A stretch of 64,000 nucleotides of DNA from CALKJU01 sp046349355 (GTDB taxonomy: Bacteria > Pseudomonadota > Alphaproteobacteria > Geminicoccales > Geminicoccaceae): contig JAXMCM010000014.1 of the NCBI GenBank assembly GCA_046349355.1, forward strand, positions 364,588 through 428,587, given 5' to 3'. Shown here piece by piece: positions 24,959 to 34,783 of the stretch; the stretch's first letter is position 1, and each line of letters opens with the position of its first letter. The notes under the pieces are model-generated. The model saw nothing but the letters and a program-made list of their open reading frames with translations, ran no database searches and was not told the origin of the DNA. The position numbers and the translations under genes were made by a program.

Positions 24959-26110
24959 TCACGCTGATACGGTGGCGGAGCCGGCCGTTGACCGCGATGT
25001 GTCCGCCCGCGAGCCGCCACGACCGGCATCAGGTGGGGCCGCCCCCGTGCTGCCGCCGATGCGCAGCTGCGCCTCGAGCCGCAGCTCGCGCTCGTCGGGC
25101 AGAATCGTCGCGCCGTCGATCGAGCGGAGCAGCATCGCCACGGCCGACCGGCCCAGCGCCTCGCGCGGCTGCCGCACCGTCGTCAGCATCGGCGTCGTGT
25201 AGTCGGCAAAGGTGATGCCGTCGAACCCGACCAGCGAGAGGTCCTCCGGCACCCGCAGGCCCCTGGCCCTGACCCCGGCGAGGAAGGCGATGGCCATCTC
25301 GTCGGACACGGCGAACATGGCGGTCGGGCGCGTCGCCGCCGGACAGGAGGCAATGGCGGCCGCGGCGGCCAGCCCGGCTGCGCCGAAGAAGTCGCCCGGC
25401 AGGCGCATGACCGAGGCCGGAGCGATCCCGGCCGAGGCGAGCCCCGCGCAATAGCCCTCCCAGCGCTGGGCGTCGTTGTAGTTGCCTTCCGGCCCGGCGA
25501 GGTAGGCGAACCGCCGGTGGCCGAGGCGCAGCAGGTGGCGTGCCACCTCCTCCGAAGCCTCGCGCTCGGTGACCAGCACGCGCGGCACGTCACGGCCCGT
25601 CGGCACGCCGACCGCCACCATCGGCACGTCGCTTCCGGCCAGCGTCCGCTCCGCCGTCTCCAGGATCTTGCCGTCGAGCAGGATGACGCCGTCGACGGCA
25701 CCGCTGAAGACCAGGTCCAGCAGCAGCTCGACCTTCTTCGGGCGGTCGTGGAGATTGCCGATCAGCATCCCGTACCCGCCTTCGGACAGGGCCCGGTCGA
25801 CGCCGAGCAGGAGCTCGGAGAAGAACGGCGTGATGATGTTCGGGATGACCACGAGCACGAGGCGCGAGCGGGCGACGCGCAGGGTCCGGGCGGCGAGGTT
25901 CGGGGTGTAGCCGCTGCTGCGCACCGCCTCGAGCACACGCTGCCGCGTCTCCTCGGCGACCAGGTCCGGCGCGGCCAGCGCCCGGCTGACGGTGGCCGTC
26001 GACACGCCCGCGATCTTCGCCACCTCGGCGATGCGCACGCCGGCACCGCGCGACCGCGCGGCGGTCCGGCGGCGGCGTGGTCCCTCGGCGGGCGGCTCGG
26101 GGGCGGTCAT
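24959..26110 (-). CDS. LacI family transcriptional repressor of the sugar locus
   Basis: This 383-residue regulator has an Arg-rich N-terminal extension (residues 1-24), the LacI helix-turn-helix (RIAEVAKIAGVSTATVSRAL, 26-45), the hinge-helix region (NLAARTLRVARSRLVLVVIP) and a periplasmic-binding-protein-like effector domain with SDEMAIAFL and LVGFDGITFADYTTPMLTTV. It is transcribed away from the ABC transporter operon, and a perfect 14-bp palindrome lies between them. By family rule it should repress the operon until a sugar or its derivative binds. The C-terminal 25 residues are polar and probably disordered. Confidence 0.92.
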   Translation of the reverse strand: MTAPEPPAEGPRRRRTAARSRGAGVRIAEVAKIAGVSTATVSRALAAPDLVAEETRQRVLEAVRSSGYTPNLAARTLRVARSRLVLVVIPNIITPFFSELLLGVDRALSEGGYGMLIGNLHDRPKKVELLLDLVFSGAVDGVILLDGKILETAERTLAGSDVPMVAVGVPTGRDVPRVLVTEREASEEVARHLLRLGHRRFAYLAGPEGNYNDAQRWEGYCAGLASAGIAPASVMRLPGDFFGAAGLAAAAAIASCPAATRPTAMFAVSDEMAIAFLAGVRARGLRVPEDLSLVGFDGITFADYTTPMLTTVRQPREALGRSAVAMLLRSIDGATILPDERELRLEAQLRIGGSTGAAPPDAGRGGSRADTSRSTAGSATVSA

Positions 26111-26153
26111 CGAAAGACCCTTTGCAACGGTGCGGGCCTGTGATACCCGATCA

Positions 26154-26167
26154 TGTAATCGATTACA
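26154..26167. promoter_or_regulatory. LacI-type operator TGTAATCGATTACA
   Basis: This is a perfect 14-bp palindrome with the central CG typical of LacI/GalR operators. It sits between the divergent regulator gene (start 26110) and the solute-binding protein gene (start 26191). Its left half contains TGTAAT, a fair -10 match, so bound repressor could block transcription of the operon. It is the natural site for the neighbouring LacI-type protein. Confidence 0.85.
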
Positions 26168-26190
26168 AACCGGAACTCAGGGAGTTCGAC

Positions 26191-27420
26191 ATGCAGCTGT
26201 TCCGCCGTACCCTGCTGGCCAGCGCCCTGGCCCTCGCCCTGCCGGGCCTCGCCCAGGCCCAGGAGAAGGCCGAGGTCATCCACTGGTGGACCTCCGGCGG
26301 CGAGTCCGCGGCGGTCGCCGTGTTCGCCGACAAGTTCAACGCGGCCGGCGGCCAGTGGGTCGACACCGCCATCGCCGGCGGGCAGAACGCCCGGACGGCC
26401 GGCATCAACCGCATCGTCGGCGGCAATCCGCCGACCGCCATGCAGTTCAACACCGGCAAGCAGTTCGACGAGATCGTCGCCAACGGCTTCCTGCAGGACC
26501 TCGACGCCATCGCCGCCGCCGGCAAGTGGTCGGAGGTACTGCCCCCGGCCCTGCTCGAGGCGGTCACCCGCGATGGCCACGTCTACGCCGTGCCGGTCAA
26601 CATCCACGGCATCAACTGGCTGTGGTTCAACACCAAGCTGTTCGCCGACAACGGCATCGCCACGCCGGCGAGCTGGTCCGACGTGCTGGCGGCGGGCGAG
26701 AAGCTCAAGGCCGCCGGCGTCATCGGCCTCGCCCAGGGCGGCCAGCCCTGGCAGGAGCGCACCCTGTTCAACTCGGTGCTGATCGGCGAAGGCGGCACCG
26801 ACCTGTTCTACAAGATCTACCGCGACGGCGACACGTCGGCAGTCGAGGGTGCCGACTTCAAGCGCGTCGCCGAGCTGTTCAAGAAGCTGCAGGGCCTGGT
26901 CGATCCGGGCAGCCCGGGCCGCAACTGGAACGACGCGACCTCGATGGTCATCACCGGCAAGGCCGGGATGCAGGTCATGGGCGACTGGGCCAAGGGCGAG
27001 TTCAACGCCGCCGGCCTGACCGCCGGCAAGGAGTACGACTGCGCCGTCATCGGCCAGGGCGGCTATCTGATGGGCGGCGACGTGTTCGTCTTCCCGAAGG
27101 TCGGCGACGACGCCAAGAAGGGCCAGACGATGCTGGCCGAGATCATGTTCGCGCCGGACACCCAGATCGCCTTCAACATGAAGAAGGGCTCGGTGCCGTC
27201 GCGGCTCGACGTCGACGTGTCGTCGATGGACAAGTGCGCCCAGGCCGGTGTCGCGGCGCTGCGCGATCCCGCCCGCCAGGTGCCGACGACCGACTTCCTG
27301 ATCTCGCCCGACCTGTCGGGCGCCCTCGACGACGTCATCACGCAGTACTGGAACACGCCGGACATGACGTCCGACCAGTTCGTGGCGAAGTTCGTCGAGG
27401 CGATGCAGACCGCCGGCTGA
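26191..27420 (+). CDS. ABC sugar transporter, substrate-binding protein (CUT1, GtsA-like)
   Basis: This 409-residue periplasmic protein captures the sugar for the transporter encoded by the next genes. A clear signal peptide (residues 1-23, LLASALALALPGLAQAQ) is followed by EVIHWWTSGGESAAV, the start typical of glucose/mannose-type binding proteins. Other family blocks are NRIVGGNPPTAMQFNTGKQFD, VYAVPVNIHGINWLWFN and MVITGKAGMQVMGDWAKGEF. The ATG at 26191 follows AGGGAG with a six-base gap. It lies 24 bases after the operator. A glucose- or glucoside-like ligand is my inference from resemblance to GtsA-type proteins. Confidence 0.92.
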   Translation: MQLFRRTLLASALALALPGLAQAQEKAEVIHWWTSGGESAAVAVFADKFNAAGGQWVDTAIAGGQNARTAGINRIVGGNPPTAMQFNTGKQFDEIVANGFLQDLDAIAAAGKWSEVLPPALLEAVTRDGHVYAVPVNIHGINWLWFNTKLFADNGIATPASWSDVLAAGEKLKAAGVIGLAQGGQPWQERTLFNSVLIGEGGTDLFYKIYRDGDTSAVEGADFKRVAELFKKLQGLVDPGSPGRNWNDATSMVITGKAGMQVMGDWAKGEFNAAGLTAGKEYDCAVIGQGGYLMGGDVFVFPKVGDDAKKGQTMLAEIMFAPDTQIAFNMKKGSVPSRLDVDVSSMDKCAQAGVAALRDPARQVPTTDFLISPDLSGALDDVITQYWNTPDMTSDQFVAKFVEAMQTAG

Positions 27421-27433
27421 GCCAGACCGGAGC

Positions 27434-27462
27434 GCGGAGGCCGGCCCCTCGCCGGCCTCCGC
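27434..27462 (+). repeat. 12-bp perfect stem-loop between binding-protein and permease genes
   Basis: GCGGAGGCCGGC (27434-27445) and its exact complement (27451-27462) flank a five-base loop in the 62-base gap after the binding-protein stop. No T-run follows, so it is not a classic terminator. Stable stems at this position in binding-protein-dependent operons (malE-malF is the known case) protect the upstream mRNA and lower downstream expression. Confidence 0.7.
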
Positions 27463-27482
27463 AGCGTCTGCGGAGACCCCAG

Positions 27483-28406
27483 ATGGCCTCGATCGCGATC
27501 GCCGCTGCCTCGGCCCCGCCGCGCTGGTGGAAGGCGCGGCGCCAGCTGCCGGCCTTGCTGGCCCTGGCACCGGCCGCCGTCATCGTCGTCGTCGCCTATC
27601 TCGGCTGCATGCTCTGGACGGTGCGGCTGTCGTTCTCGAGCTCGAAGCTGCTGCCGGCCATGGACTGGGTCGGCCTGCAGCAGTACTGGCGCCTGTTCGC
27701 CAACGACCGCTTCACCGTCTCCGCCATCAACATCGCCACCTATGGCGTGCTCTACCTGGTCGGCACGCTGGCGGCCGGCTTCCTGCTGGCCGTGTTCATC
27801 GACCAGCATGTCCGCGGCGAGAGCGTCTTCCGCACGATCTTCCTCTACCCCTACGCCATGTCGCTGGTCGTCACCGGCCTCGTCTGGCAGTGGTTCCTCA
27901 ATCCCGAGCTCGGCCTGCAGAAGCTCGTCCGCGACATCGGCCTCGAGAGCTTCACCTTCGACTGGATCGTCAACCAGAAGATGGTGATCTACGCGCTGGT
28001 GATCGCCGGCATCTGGCAGGCCTCCGGCCTCGTCATGGCGATCATGCTGGCCGGCCTGCGCGGCGTCGACGCCGACCTGTGGAAGGCCGCTCGCGTCGAC
28101 GGCATCCCGACCTGGCGCGTCTACCTGTCGATCGTCCTGCCGCTGCTCGGGCCGATGATCGTCACCGCGACGGTGCTGCTCTCCGTCCAGGTCGCCCGCC
28201 TTTACGACCTCGTCGTCGCGATGACCCGCGGTGGTCCCGGCATCTCGTCGGAGGTGCCGGCCAAGTTCGTCATGGACCACCTGTTCGAGCGCAACAACAT
28301 CGGCCTCGCCACCGCCGCGGCGTCGATGATGCTGCTGACCGTCATCGTCGTCATCGCGCCGTTCATCTACGCCCGCTACGTCCGCCAGCCGAGGCGCCGC
28401 GGATGA
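27483..28406 (+). CDS. ABC sugar transporter, permease (MalF-type)
   Basis: This 307-residue inner-membrane protein is the first permease of a CUT1 sugar importer. It has six predicted membrane segments, the first at about residues 22-45 (LPALLALAPAAVIVVVAYLG). The EAA loop that docks the ATPase is visible as GVDADLWKAARVDGIPTWRVY. The ATG is preceded by GGAGACCCC and gives the usual N-terminus, a short cytoplasmic tail before membrane segment 1. The stop overlaps the next permease (ATGA). Together with the binding protein and ATPase it should import a monosaccharide or oligosaccharide. Confidence 0.93.
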   Translation: MASIAIAAASAPPRWWKARRQLPALLALAPAAVIVVVAYLGCMLWTVRLSFSSSKLLPAMDWVGLQQYWRLFANDRFTVSAINIATYGVLYLVGTLAAGFLLAVFIDQHVRGESVFRTIFLYPYAMSLVVTGLVWQWFLNPELGLQKLVRDIGLESFTFDWIVNQKMVIYALVIAGIWQASGLVMAIMLAGLRGVDADLWKAARVDGIPTWRVYLSIVLPLLGPMIVTATVLLSVQVARLYDLVVAMTRGGPGISSEVPAKFVMDHLFERNNIGLATAAASMMLLTVIVVIAPFIYARYVRQPRRRG

Positions 28407-29287
28407 CGCCCGCCGAAGCCTTCGGCCGCCGGCCGCAGCGGATCACCCCGGCGCGCATCGGCATCTATGCCTTTCTCCTGGTCGCCGCGGCGTTCTTCCT
28501 GACGCCGCTGTGGATCATGGTGATGACCTCGCTGAAGACGATGCCCGAGGTCCGCCTCGGCAACATCCTCGCCTGGCCGCAGGAGATGACCTTCGAGGCC
28601 TGGACCAAGGCCTGGGCGGAAGCCTGCACCGGCCTCGAGTGCAACGGCATCCGCGTCGGCTTCCTCAACTCGGTGCGGATCCTGATCCCGTCGGTGATCG
28701 TCTCGATCGCCGCCGGGGCGGTGACCGGCTACGCGCTGTCGTTCTGGCGGGTGCGCGGCGCCAACCTGCTGTTCGGCATCCTCCTCTGCGGCGCCTTCAT
28801 CCCCTACCAGGTGTTCCTGTACCCGCTGGTGCGGCTGTTCTCGCAGGCCGGCGTCTACAGCTCGCTGTCCTGCATCGTCATCGTCCACGTCATCTTCGGC
28901 CTGCCGGTGATGACCCTGCTGTTCCGCAACTACTACGCGTCCCTCCCCGTCGAGCTGTTCAATGCCGCGCGCATCGACGGCGGCGGCTTCTGGCCGATCT
29001 TCCTGCGCGTGATCCTGCCGATGTCGACGCCGATCCTGATCGTCGCGACCATCCTGCAGGTCACCGGCATCTGGAACGACTTCATCTTCGGCCTCACCTT
29101 TGCCGGCCGCGAGAACCTGCCGATGACCGTGCAGCTCAACAACATCGTCAACTCGACGCAGGGCGAGCGCGCCTACAACGTCGACATGGCCGCCACCATC
29201 CTGACCGCGGCCGTCCCGCTGTTCGTCTACTTCGTCTCGGGTCGCTGGTTCGTGCGCGGCATCGCCGCCGGTGCGGTGAAGGGCTGA
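28403..29287 (+). CDS. ABC sugar transporter, permease (MalG-type)
   Basis: This is the second permease, 294 residues, with six membrane segments starting at residues 20-40 (IGIYAFLLVAAAFFLTPLW). The EAA loop reads SLPVELFNAARIDGGGFWPIF. A cysteine-containing insert (EACTGLECNG) between the first two membrane segments is of the kind seen in GtsC-like glucose permeases. The ATG overlaps the stop of the first permease, so the two subunits are probably made in equal amounts. The ATPase gene follows three bases later. Confidence 0.93.
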   Translation: MTPAEAFGRRPQRITPARIGIYAFLLVAAAFFLTPLWIMVMTSLKTMPEVRLGNILAWPQEMTFEAWTKAWAEACTGLECNGIRVGFLNSVRILIPSVIVSIAAGAVTGYALSFWRVRGANLLFGILLCGAFIPYQVFLYPLVRLFSQAGVYSSLSCIVIVHVIFGLPVMTLLFRNYYASLPVELFNAARIDGGGFWPIFLRVILPMSTPILIVATILQVTGIWNDFIFGLTFAGRENLPMTVQLNNIVNSTQGERAYNVDMAATILTAAVPLFVYFVSGRWFVRGIAAGAVKG

Positions 29288-29290
29288 ACC

Positions 29291-30376
<1,086 letters not shown>

Positions 30377-30402
30377 CCCGATCCCCTGGGGAACCTGATC
30401 GC

Positions 30403-31170
30403 ATGAGCCTCAACGACGTGCTGTCGATCCAGCTCTACACGCTGCGCTCGATGGGCGACCTCGACCTGATCCTCGACGCCGTGGCCGGCGCCGGCTACCG
30501 CAACGTCGAGACCATCGGCAGCCATCTCGACGACGCGAAGGCCGTGAAGGCCAAGCTCGACGCGCGCGGGCTCCGGGCCTCGTCCAGCCATGTCGGCCTG
30601 CCGGCCCTGCGCGAGCGTCCCGACGCCATCGCCGACGCCTGCGCCACGCTGGGCTTCACCGACCTGTTCATGCCGGCGGTGCCCGAGGGCGACCGCGACA
30701 TGGCCGCCGCCGGCTGGCGGGCGCTGGGGGCCGAGATGGCCGGCATGGCCGACCGCTTCGCCAAGCGCGGCATCCGCCTCGGCTACCACAACCACCACTG
30801 GGAGCTGGCGACGAAGGAAGGCCAGAAGACGGCGCTCGAGCTGTTCTTCGAGGGCGCCGGCGCCAGCCCGCTGAGCTGGCAGGCCGACGTCGCCTGGCTG
30901 GTCCGCGGCGGCGCCGAGCCGAAGGCCTGGCTGAAGCGCTACGCCGCGCGCCTCGCCGCCGCGCACGTCAAGGACATCGCCCCCGCCGGGCAGAACCTCG
31001 ACCAGGACGGCTGGACTGACGTCGGTGCCGGCGTGCTCGACTGGCGCGACCTCTGGCAGGCCTGCCGGGCCAACGGGGCCCGCTGGATGGTGGTCGAGCA
31101 CGACAAGCCGGCCGATCCGGCGGCTTGTGCCCGCAACAGCTATACCTTCCTCGCCGGCATCGGAGCCTGA
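30403..31170 (+). CDS. Sugar phosphate isomerase/epimerase family protein (TIM barrel)
   Basis: This 255-residue protein belongs to the xylose-isomerase-like TIM-barrel family (AP endonuclease 2 fold). Family features are IQLYTLRSMGDLDLILDAVAGAGYRNVE, RLGYHNHHWEL, the metal-binding stretch WQADVAWLVRGG and AAAHVKDIAP. Members convert or cleave sugar derivatives, including 3-keto sugars, with a divalent metal. It sits directly after the transporter ATPase (26-base gap) and two bases before a Gfo/Idh/MocA oxidoreductase, so it most likely acts on the imported sugar. The precise reaction cannot be read from the sequence. Confidence 0.88.
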   Translation: MSLNDVLSIQLYTLRSMGDLDLILDAVAGAGYRNVETIGSHLDDAKAVKAKLDARGLRASSSHVGLPALRERPDAIADACATLGFTDLFMPAVPEGDRDMAAAGWRALGAEMAGMADRFAKRGIRLGYHNHHWELATKEGQKTALELFFEGAGASPLSWQADVAWLVRGGAEPKAWLKRYAARLAAAHVKDIAPAGQNLDQDGWTDVGAGVLDWRDLWQACRANGARWMVVEHDKPADPAACARNSYTFLAGIGA

Positions 31171-31172
31171 GC

Positions 31173-32312
31173 ATGGAGCCGCTCAAGGTCGGCATCGTCG
31201 GCTGTGGCGTCATCGCCGACATCTACTGCCAGAACGCCCGGCGCTTCCGCGACATCGCCATGCACGCCTGCGCCGACATCGTGCCCGAGGCGGCCGAGCG
31301 GCGGGCCTCGGAGTACGGCCTCAGGGCGATGACCGTGCCGGAGCTGATGGCCAGTCCGGAGGTCGACATCGTCCTCAACCTGACGGTGCCGGTCGTCCAT
31401 GCCGAGGTCTCGCTGCAGGCCCTGGCCGGCGGCAAGCATGTCTACTCGGAGAAGCCGCTGGCGACCGACATCGCCGCGGCGCGCAAGGTGACGGCAGAGG
31501 CGGCGGCCCGCGGCCTGCGCGTTGCCGTCGCGCCCGACACGGTGCTGGGTGCCGCCGGCCGCGAGGCCCGGCGGCTCATCGACAGCGGCGCGCTCGGCGA
31601 GGTCACGGCCGGTGCGATGTTCGTCATGTCGCGCGGCATGGAGCACTGGCACCCCAATCCGGGGTTCTTCTTCGCTCCCGGCGCCGGCCCGGTGTTCGAC
31701 CTCGGCCCCTACTACCTGACCCAGCTCGTCTGCCTGCTCGGTCCGGTGAGGCGGGTCGCCACCTTCGCCGGTGCCGCGTTTGCGGACCGCCTCGTCACCG
31801 CCGCCGGGCCGATGCAGGGCCAGCGCATCCCGGTGACCACGCCGACCACGCTGTTCTCGCTGCTCGAGCTCGCCAGCGGGGCGCGCATCATCTACGGCGC
31901 CAGCTGGGACGTGGCCCGGCACGGGATGAAGCCCATCGAGCTCTACGGCACGCAGGCCTCGCTGCGCGTGCCCGACCCCAACTTCATGGGCGGGGCGCTG
32001 GAGATCGGCACCCGCGACGACGACTGGCGGACCCTGCCGACCGACTACCTGACCTTCGGCAAGGACAATTGGCCGGTCGACGCGCCGCGCGCCGCCAACG
32101 ACCGCGGCCTCGGCCTTGCCGAGATGGCCCGCGCCATCCGCGAGAACCGGCCGCAGCGGCTGTCGGCGAGCCTGGCCCTGCACGTCACCGCCGTCATGGC
32201 CGGCATCCTCGAGGCCGGCGAGACCGGCCGCATCGTCGAGATCGGCGAGAGCACCGACCGCCCTGCCCCGCTCACCGAGGCCGAGGCGCGCGCGTTGCTC
32301 GTCGCCCCCTGA
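31173..32312 (+). CDS. Gfo/Idh/MocA family oxidoreductase
   Basis: This 379-residue NAD(P)-dependent sugar dehydrogenase has the N-terminal Rossmann fold with VGIVGCGVIADIYCQN at residues 6-21 and the family motif EKPLATD near residue 93, whose Lys is catalytic. The C-terminal alpha/beta domain carries PVFDLGPYYLTQLVCLLGPV. It is the last gene of the sugar locus. Paired with a TIM-barrel isomerase, such enzymes often oxidise and then rearrange glucosides or inositol-like sugars by way of 3-keto intermediates; that role here is inferred. It ends 20 bases before the convergent DUF488 gene. Confidence 0.9.
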   Translation: MEPLKVGIVGCGVIADIYCQNARRFRDIAMHACADIVPEAAERRASEYGLRAMTVPELMASPEVDIVLNLTVPVVHAEVSLQALAGGKHVYSEKPLATDIAAARKVTAEAAARGLRVAVAPDTVLGAAGREARRLIDSGALGEVTAGAMFVMSRGMEHWHPNPGFFFAPGAGPVFDLGPYYLTQLVCLLGPVRRVATFAGAAFADRLVTAAGPMQGQRIPVTTPTTLFSLLELASGARIIYGASWDVARHGMKPIELYGTQASLRVPDPNFMGGALEIGTRDDDWRTLPTDYLTFGKDNWPVDAPRAANDRGLGLAEMARAIRENRPQRLSASLALHVTAVMAGILEAGETGRIVEIGESTDRPAPLTEAEARALLVAP

Positions 32313-32332
32313 ATCCTGCCCGACTCCCCCAA

Positions 32333-32788
32333 TCAGGGCAGGAGGTGGCGGACCGCGCAGCCGAGTTCCTCGGCGAGGCGGTCCGCCACGATGTGCCGGT
32401 GGCAATGCTCCGGCTGCCGCTCGAAGCACAGCAGGCAGGCGCGTCGACCCCGGGCGACAATGCCGGCAAGGTCGGCCAGCTCGGCCTGCGCTTCCGGCGT
32501 CGCCAGCTGGACGTCGTAGATCCGCTTCAGCCCGGCATAGTCCCCGGTCCGCGCCGCATGCCGCCCCGCCGCCGGCGTGCCGAGGGCGCGCAGGTGCAGG
32601 TAGTCGATCCCCGCCTCGGCCAGTCCCGCCGCCAGCTGGCGCTTGGAGAAGCCCGGCCGCCGCGACGCCGTGACTGCGCGCACGTCGACCAGCAGCTGCA
32701 CGCCGGCCGCCTTCAGCGTCTCGGTCACCGCCGCCGGCAGCGCCTCCTGGTAGCCGATGGTGAACAGGGTCGCAGGCTCAGCCATCAC
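32333..32788 (-). CDS. DUF488 family protein
   Basis: This 151-residue protein (GTG at 32788; an ATG one codon later is equally good) belongs to the DUF488 family. It shows LFTIGYQEA at the N-terminus, LLVDVRAVTASRRPGFSK around residue 35, and the Cys/His segment LLCFERQPEHCHRHIVADRL near residue 120. The HCHR element is the hallmark of the family. No activity is established; the conserved Cys and His residues suggest an enzyme or nucleic-acid-related role. Its start overlaps the stop of the MFS permease gene by 11 bases, so the two form a unit. Confidence 0.87.
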   Translation of the reverse strand: MMAEPATLFTIGYQEALPAAVTETLKAAGVQLLVDVRAVTASRRPGFSKRQLAAGLAEAGIDYLHLRALGTPAAGRHAARTGDYAGLKRIYDVQLATPEAQAELADLAGIVARGRRACLLCFERQPEHCHRHIVADRLAEELGCAVRHLLP

Positions 32789-34073
32789 GGTGCCTCCCCG
32801 GCTCGCGTACCTTGAGCAGCAGCAGGCCGCCGACCGTCAGCAGGACGAGGATCGTGGCCATCCCGGCCCGCTGGCTCGAGAACAGCCAGGTGGCGGTGCC
32901 GAACAGGAACGGGCCCATGAAGGCCGTGACCTTGCCGGTCAGCGCGTAGAGCCCGAACATCTCGGTCCGCTTGTCCGGCGGGGCGAGGCGGGCCATCAGC
33001 GAGCGGCTGGCCGACTGGGCCGGGCCCACGAAGATCCCGACACCCAGCCCGGCGATCCAGAACAGGGTCTTGTCCGTTGCCAGCAGGGCGACGGTGCCGA
33101 ACACGAGCAGGCCCACCAGGGCCACAAGGATCGTGGGCTTGCTGCCGACCTTGTCGTCGGCCCAGGCGAAGGCGAAGGCGCCGATGCCGGCGGTCACGTT
33201 CAGCGCCACGCCGAACATGATGATCTCGTTGGTGGTCATCCCGAAGGTGCCGGCGGCGTAGACTCCGCCGAAGGCGAACAGCGTGTTCAGCCCGTCGTTG
33301 TAGATCAGCCGCGCGACGAGAAAGCGGAGCACGTTGCCCTGCTTCGGCAGGCCGCGCAGGGTCGCGGCGAGCTCGGTAAGCCCCTGACGGACCGCCAGGC
33401 CCATGCGCAGGCTGCCGCGCGGCCGGTCCGGCACCACGAGCAGCAGCGGCAGGGCGAACACGACGAGCCAGACGGCGATGATCGGGCCGACGATGCGGAT
33501 GTCCTCGGCGTTCGCCGGGTCGAGGCCGAACGGCGGCGGCTCCGGCTCGATGACGCCCTTCAGCAGCAGCAGCAGGGCGACGATCCCGGCGACATAGCCC
33601 ATGCCCCAGCCCCAGCCGGACCAGCGGCCGACCTGCGCCGGCGGGGCGAGGTCCGGCAGCATGGCGTTGTAGAAGGCCTGGGCGATCTCGAGCGCGGTGT
33701 TGGCCAGCACGACGAGGACCAGCGCCGTCAGCATGAACGAGGGTGCGGGCTGGACCCACCACAGCGAGAACGTGGCGGCGGCGCTGACCAGGCTGAACAG
33801 CAGCAGCCACGGCTTGCGCCGGCCACCCTTGTCGGCGATCGCCCCCAGCACCGGGCTGGCGACGGCGATCAGCAGGGCGCTGACGGTCATGGCCCAGCCC
33901 CACTGGGCCGTGCCGGTGACCTCGTCCGGGGCCACCGCCTTGGTGAAGTAGGTGGCGAAGACGAACGTGATGATGACCGCGAAGTAGGGCGAGCTGGCCC
34001 AGTCGTAGAGCGCCCAGCACCAGAGCTGGCGCCGGCTCGCGCCGGGCGTCGCTGGGGGTGCGGACAGGGCCAT
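32778..34073 (-). CDS. MFS transporter, UMF1 (Atg22-like) family
   Basis: This 431-residue inner-membrane protein has about twelve membrane segments. The N-terminal signature RRQLWCWALYDWASSPYFAV and the block IAQAFYNAMLPDLAPP mark the UMF1 family of the major facilitator superfamily, relatives of the fungal vacuolar amino acid effluxer Atg22. The substrate of bacterial members is unknown. The ATG at 34073 is chosen because the conserved region begins at residue 15; the frame is open further upstream without family similarity. It is divergent from the thioredoxin-like gene across 119 bases. Confidence 0.9.
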   Translation of the reverse strand: MALSAPPATPGASRRQLWCWALYDWASSPYFAVIITFVFATYFTKAVAPDEVTGTAQWGWAMTVSALLIAVASPVLGAIADKGGRRKPWLLLFSLVSAAATFSLWWVQPAPSFMLTALVLVVLANTALEIAQAFYNAMLPDLAPPAQVGRWSGWGWGMGYVAGIVALLLLLKGVIEPEPPPFGLDPANAEDIRIVGPIIAVWLVVFALPLLLVVPDRPRGSLRMGLAVRQGLTELAATLRGLPKQGNVLRFLVARLIYNDGLNTLFAFGGVYAAGTFGMTTNEIIMFGVALNVTAGIGAFAFAWADDKVGSKPTILVALVGLLVFGTVALLATDKTLFWIAGLGVGIFVGPAQSASRSLMARLAPPDKRTEMFGLYALTGKVTAFMGPFLFGTATWLFSSQRAGMATILVLLTVGGLLLLKVREPGRHRDG

Positions 34074-34192
34074 GCTTGCATCTCCGCGCGCCGGCGCCAT
34101 CTTCGCCGCAGGCCGCCGCAAGGTGGGCGAAACCGTCGGTGCTGGGCAAGCCGAAACGGCGCCTCGGGCACCTGCTCTCCGGAGGCTCCTGG

Positions 34193-34747
34193 ATGGCCGC
34201 GTCACCCCCCGTCTGCGACTTCGGCGCCCCGGCGCTGCCGTTCCGGCTGCCGTCGACCGACGGCCGCTGGCTCGGCCTCGACGACGTCCGCGGCCCCAAC
34301 GGCACGCTGATCGTCTTCATGTGCAACCACTGCCCGTACGTGAAGGCGGTGATCGACCGGCTGATCCGCGACGCCCGCGAGCTAGCGGCGCTGGGCGTGA
34401 GCACGGTCGCCATCTGCTCGAACGATGCCGACGCCTATCCCGCCGACAGCTTCGACAACATGCGCCGCTGGGCCGAGGAGAAGGCCTTCCCCTTCCCCTA
34501 CCTGCACGACGCCGACCAGAGCGTCGCCAGGGCCTACGGTGCCGTCTGCACCCCCGACTTCTTCGGCTACAACGGCAGCCTCCTGCTGCAGTACCGCGGC
34601 CGCATCGACGCCTCGCGCAAGGAAACCGCCCCCGACGCGCGGCGCGACTTGTTCGAGGCGATGAAGCTGGTCGCCACGACAGGCAAGGGCCCGGCCGAGC
34701 AGATCCCGTCGATCGGCTGCTCGATCAAGTGGAAGGCGGCGGCGTAG
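34193..34747 (+). CDS. Thioredoxin-like (AhpC/TSA-type) family protein
   Basis: This 184-residue protein has a thioredoxin fold with the active-site-like motif MCNHCPY (Cys-Asn-His-Cys) near residue 42, followed by VKAVIDRL. This N-H-C-P-Y form is typical of a widespread redoxin subgroup. The second block AYGAVCTPDFFGYN contains the cis-proline and a further cysteine. There is no signal peptide, so it should be cytoplasmic. The ATG at 34193 follows GGAGG closely. A role as a thiol-disulfide reductase or peroxiredoxin-like enzyme is inferred. Confidence 0.87.
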   Translation: MAASPPVCDFGAPALPFRLPSTDGRWLGLDDVRGPNGTLIVFMCNHCPYVKAVIDRLIRDARELAALGVSTVAICSNDADAYPADSFDNMRRWAEEKAFPFPYLHDADQSVARAYGAVCTPDFFGYNGSLLLQYRGRIDASRKETAPDARRDLFEAMKLVATTGKGPAEQIPSIGCSIKWKAAA

Positions 34748-34783
34748 AAGACGGGTCGTCAGCCCCCGCCCCGGAGCCATCCG

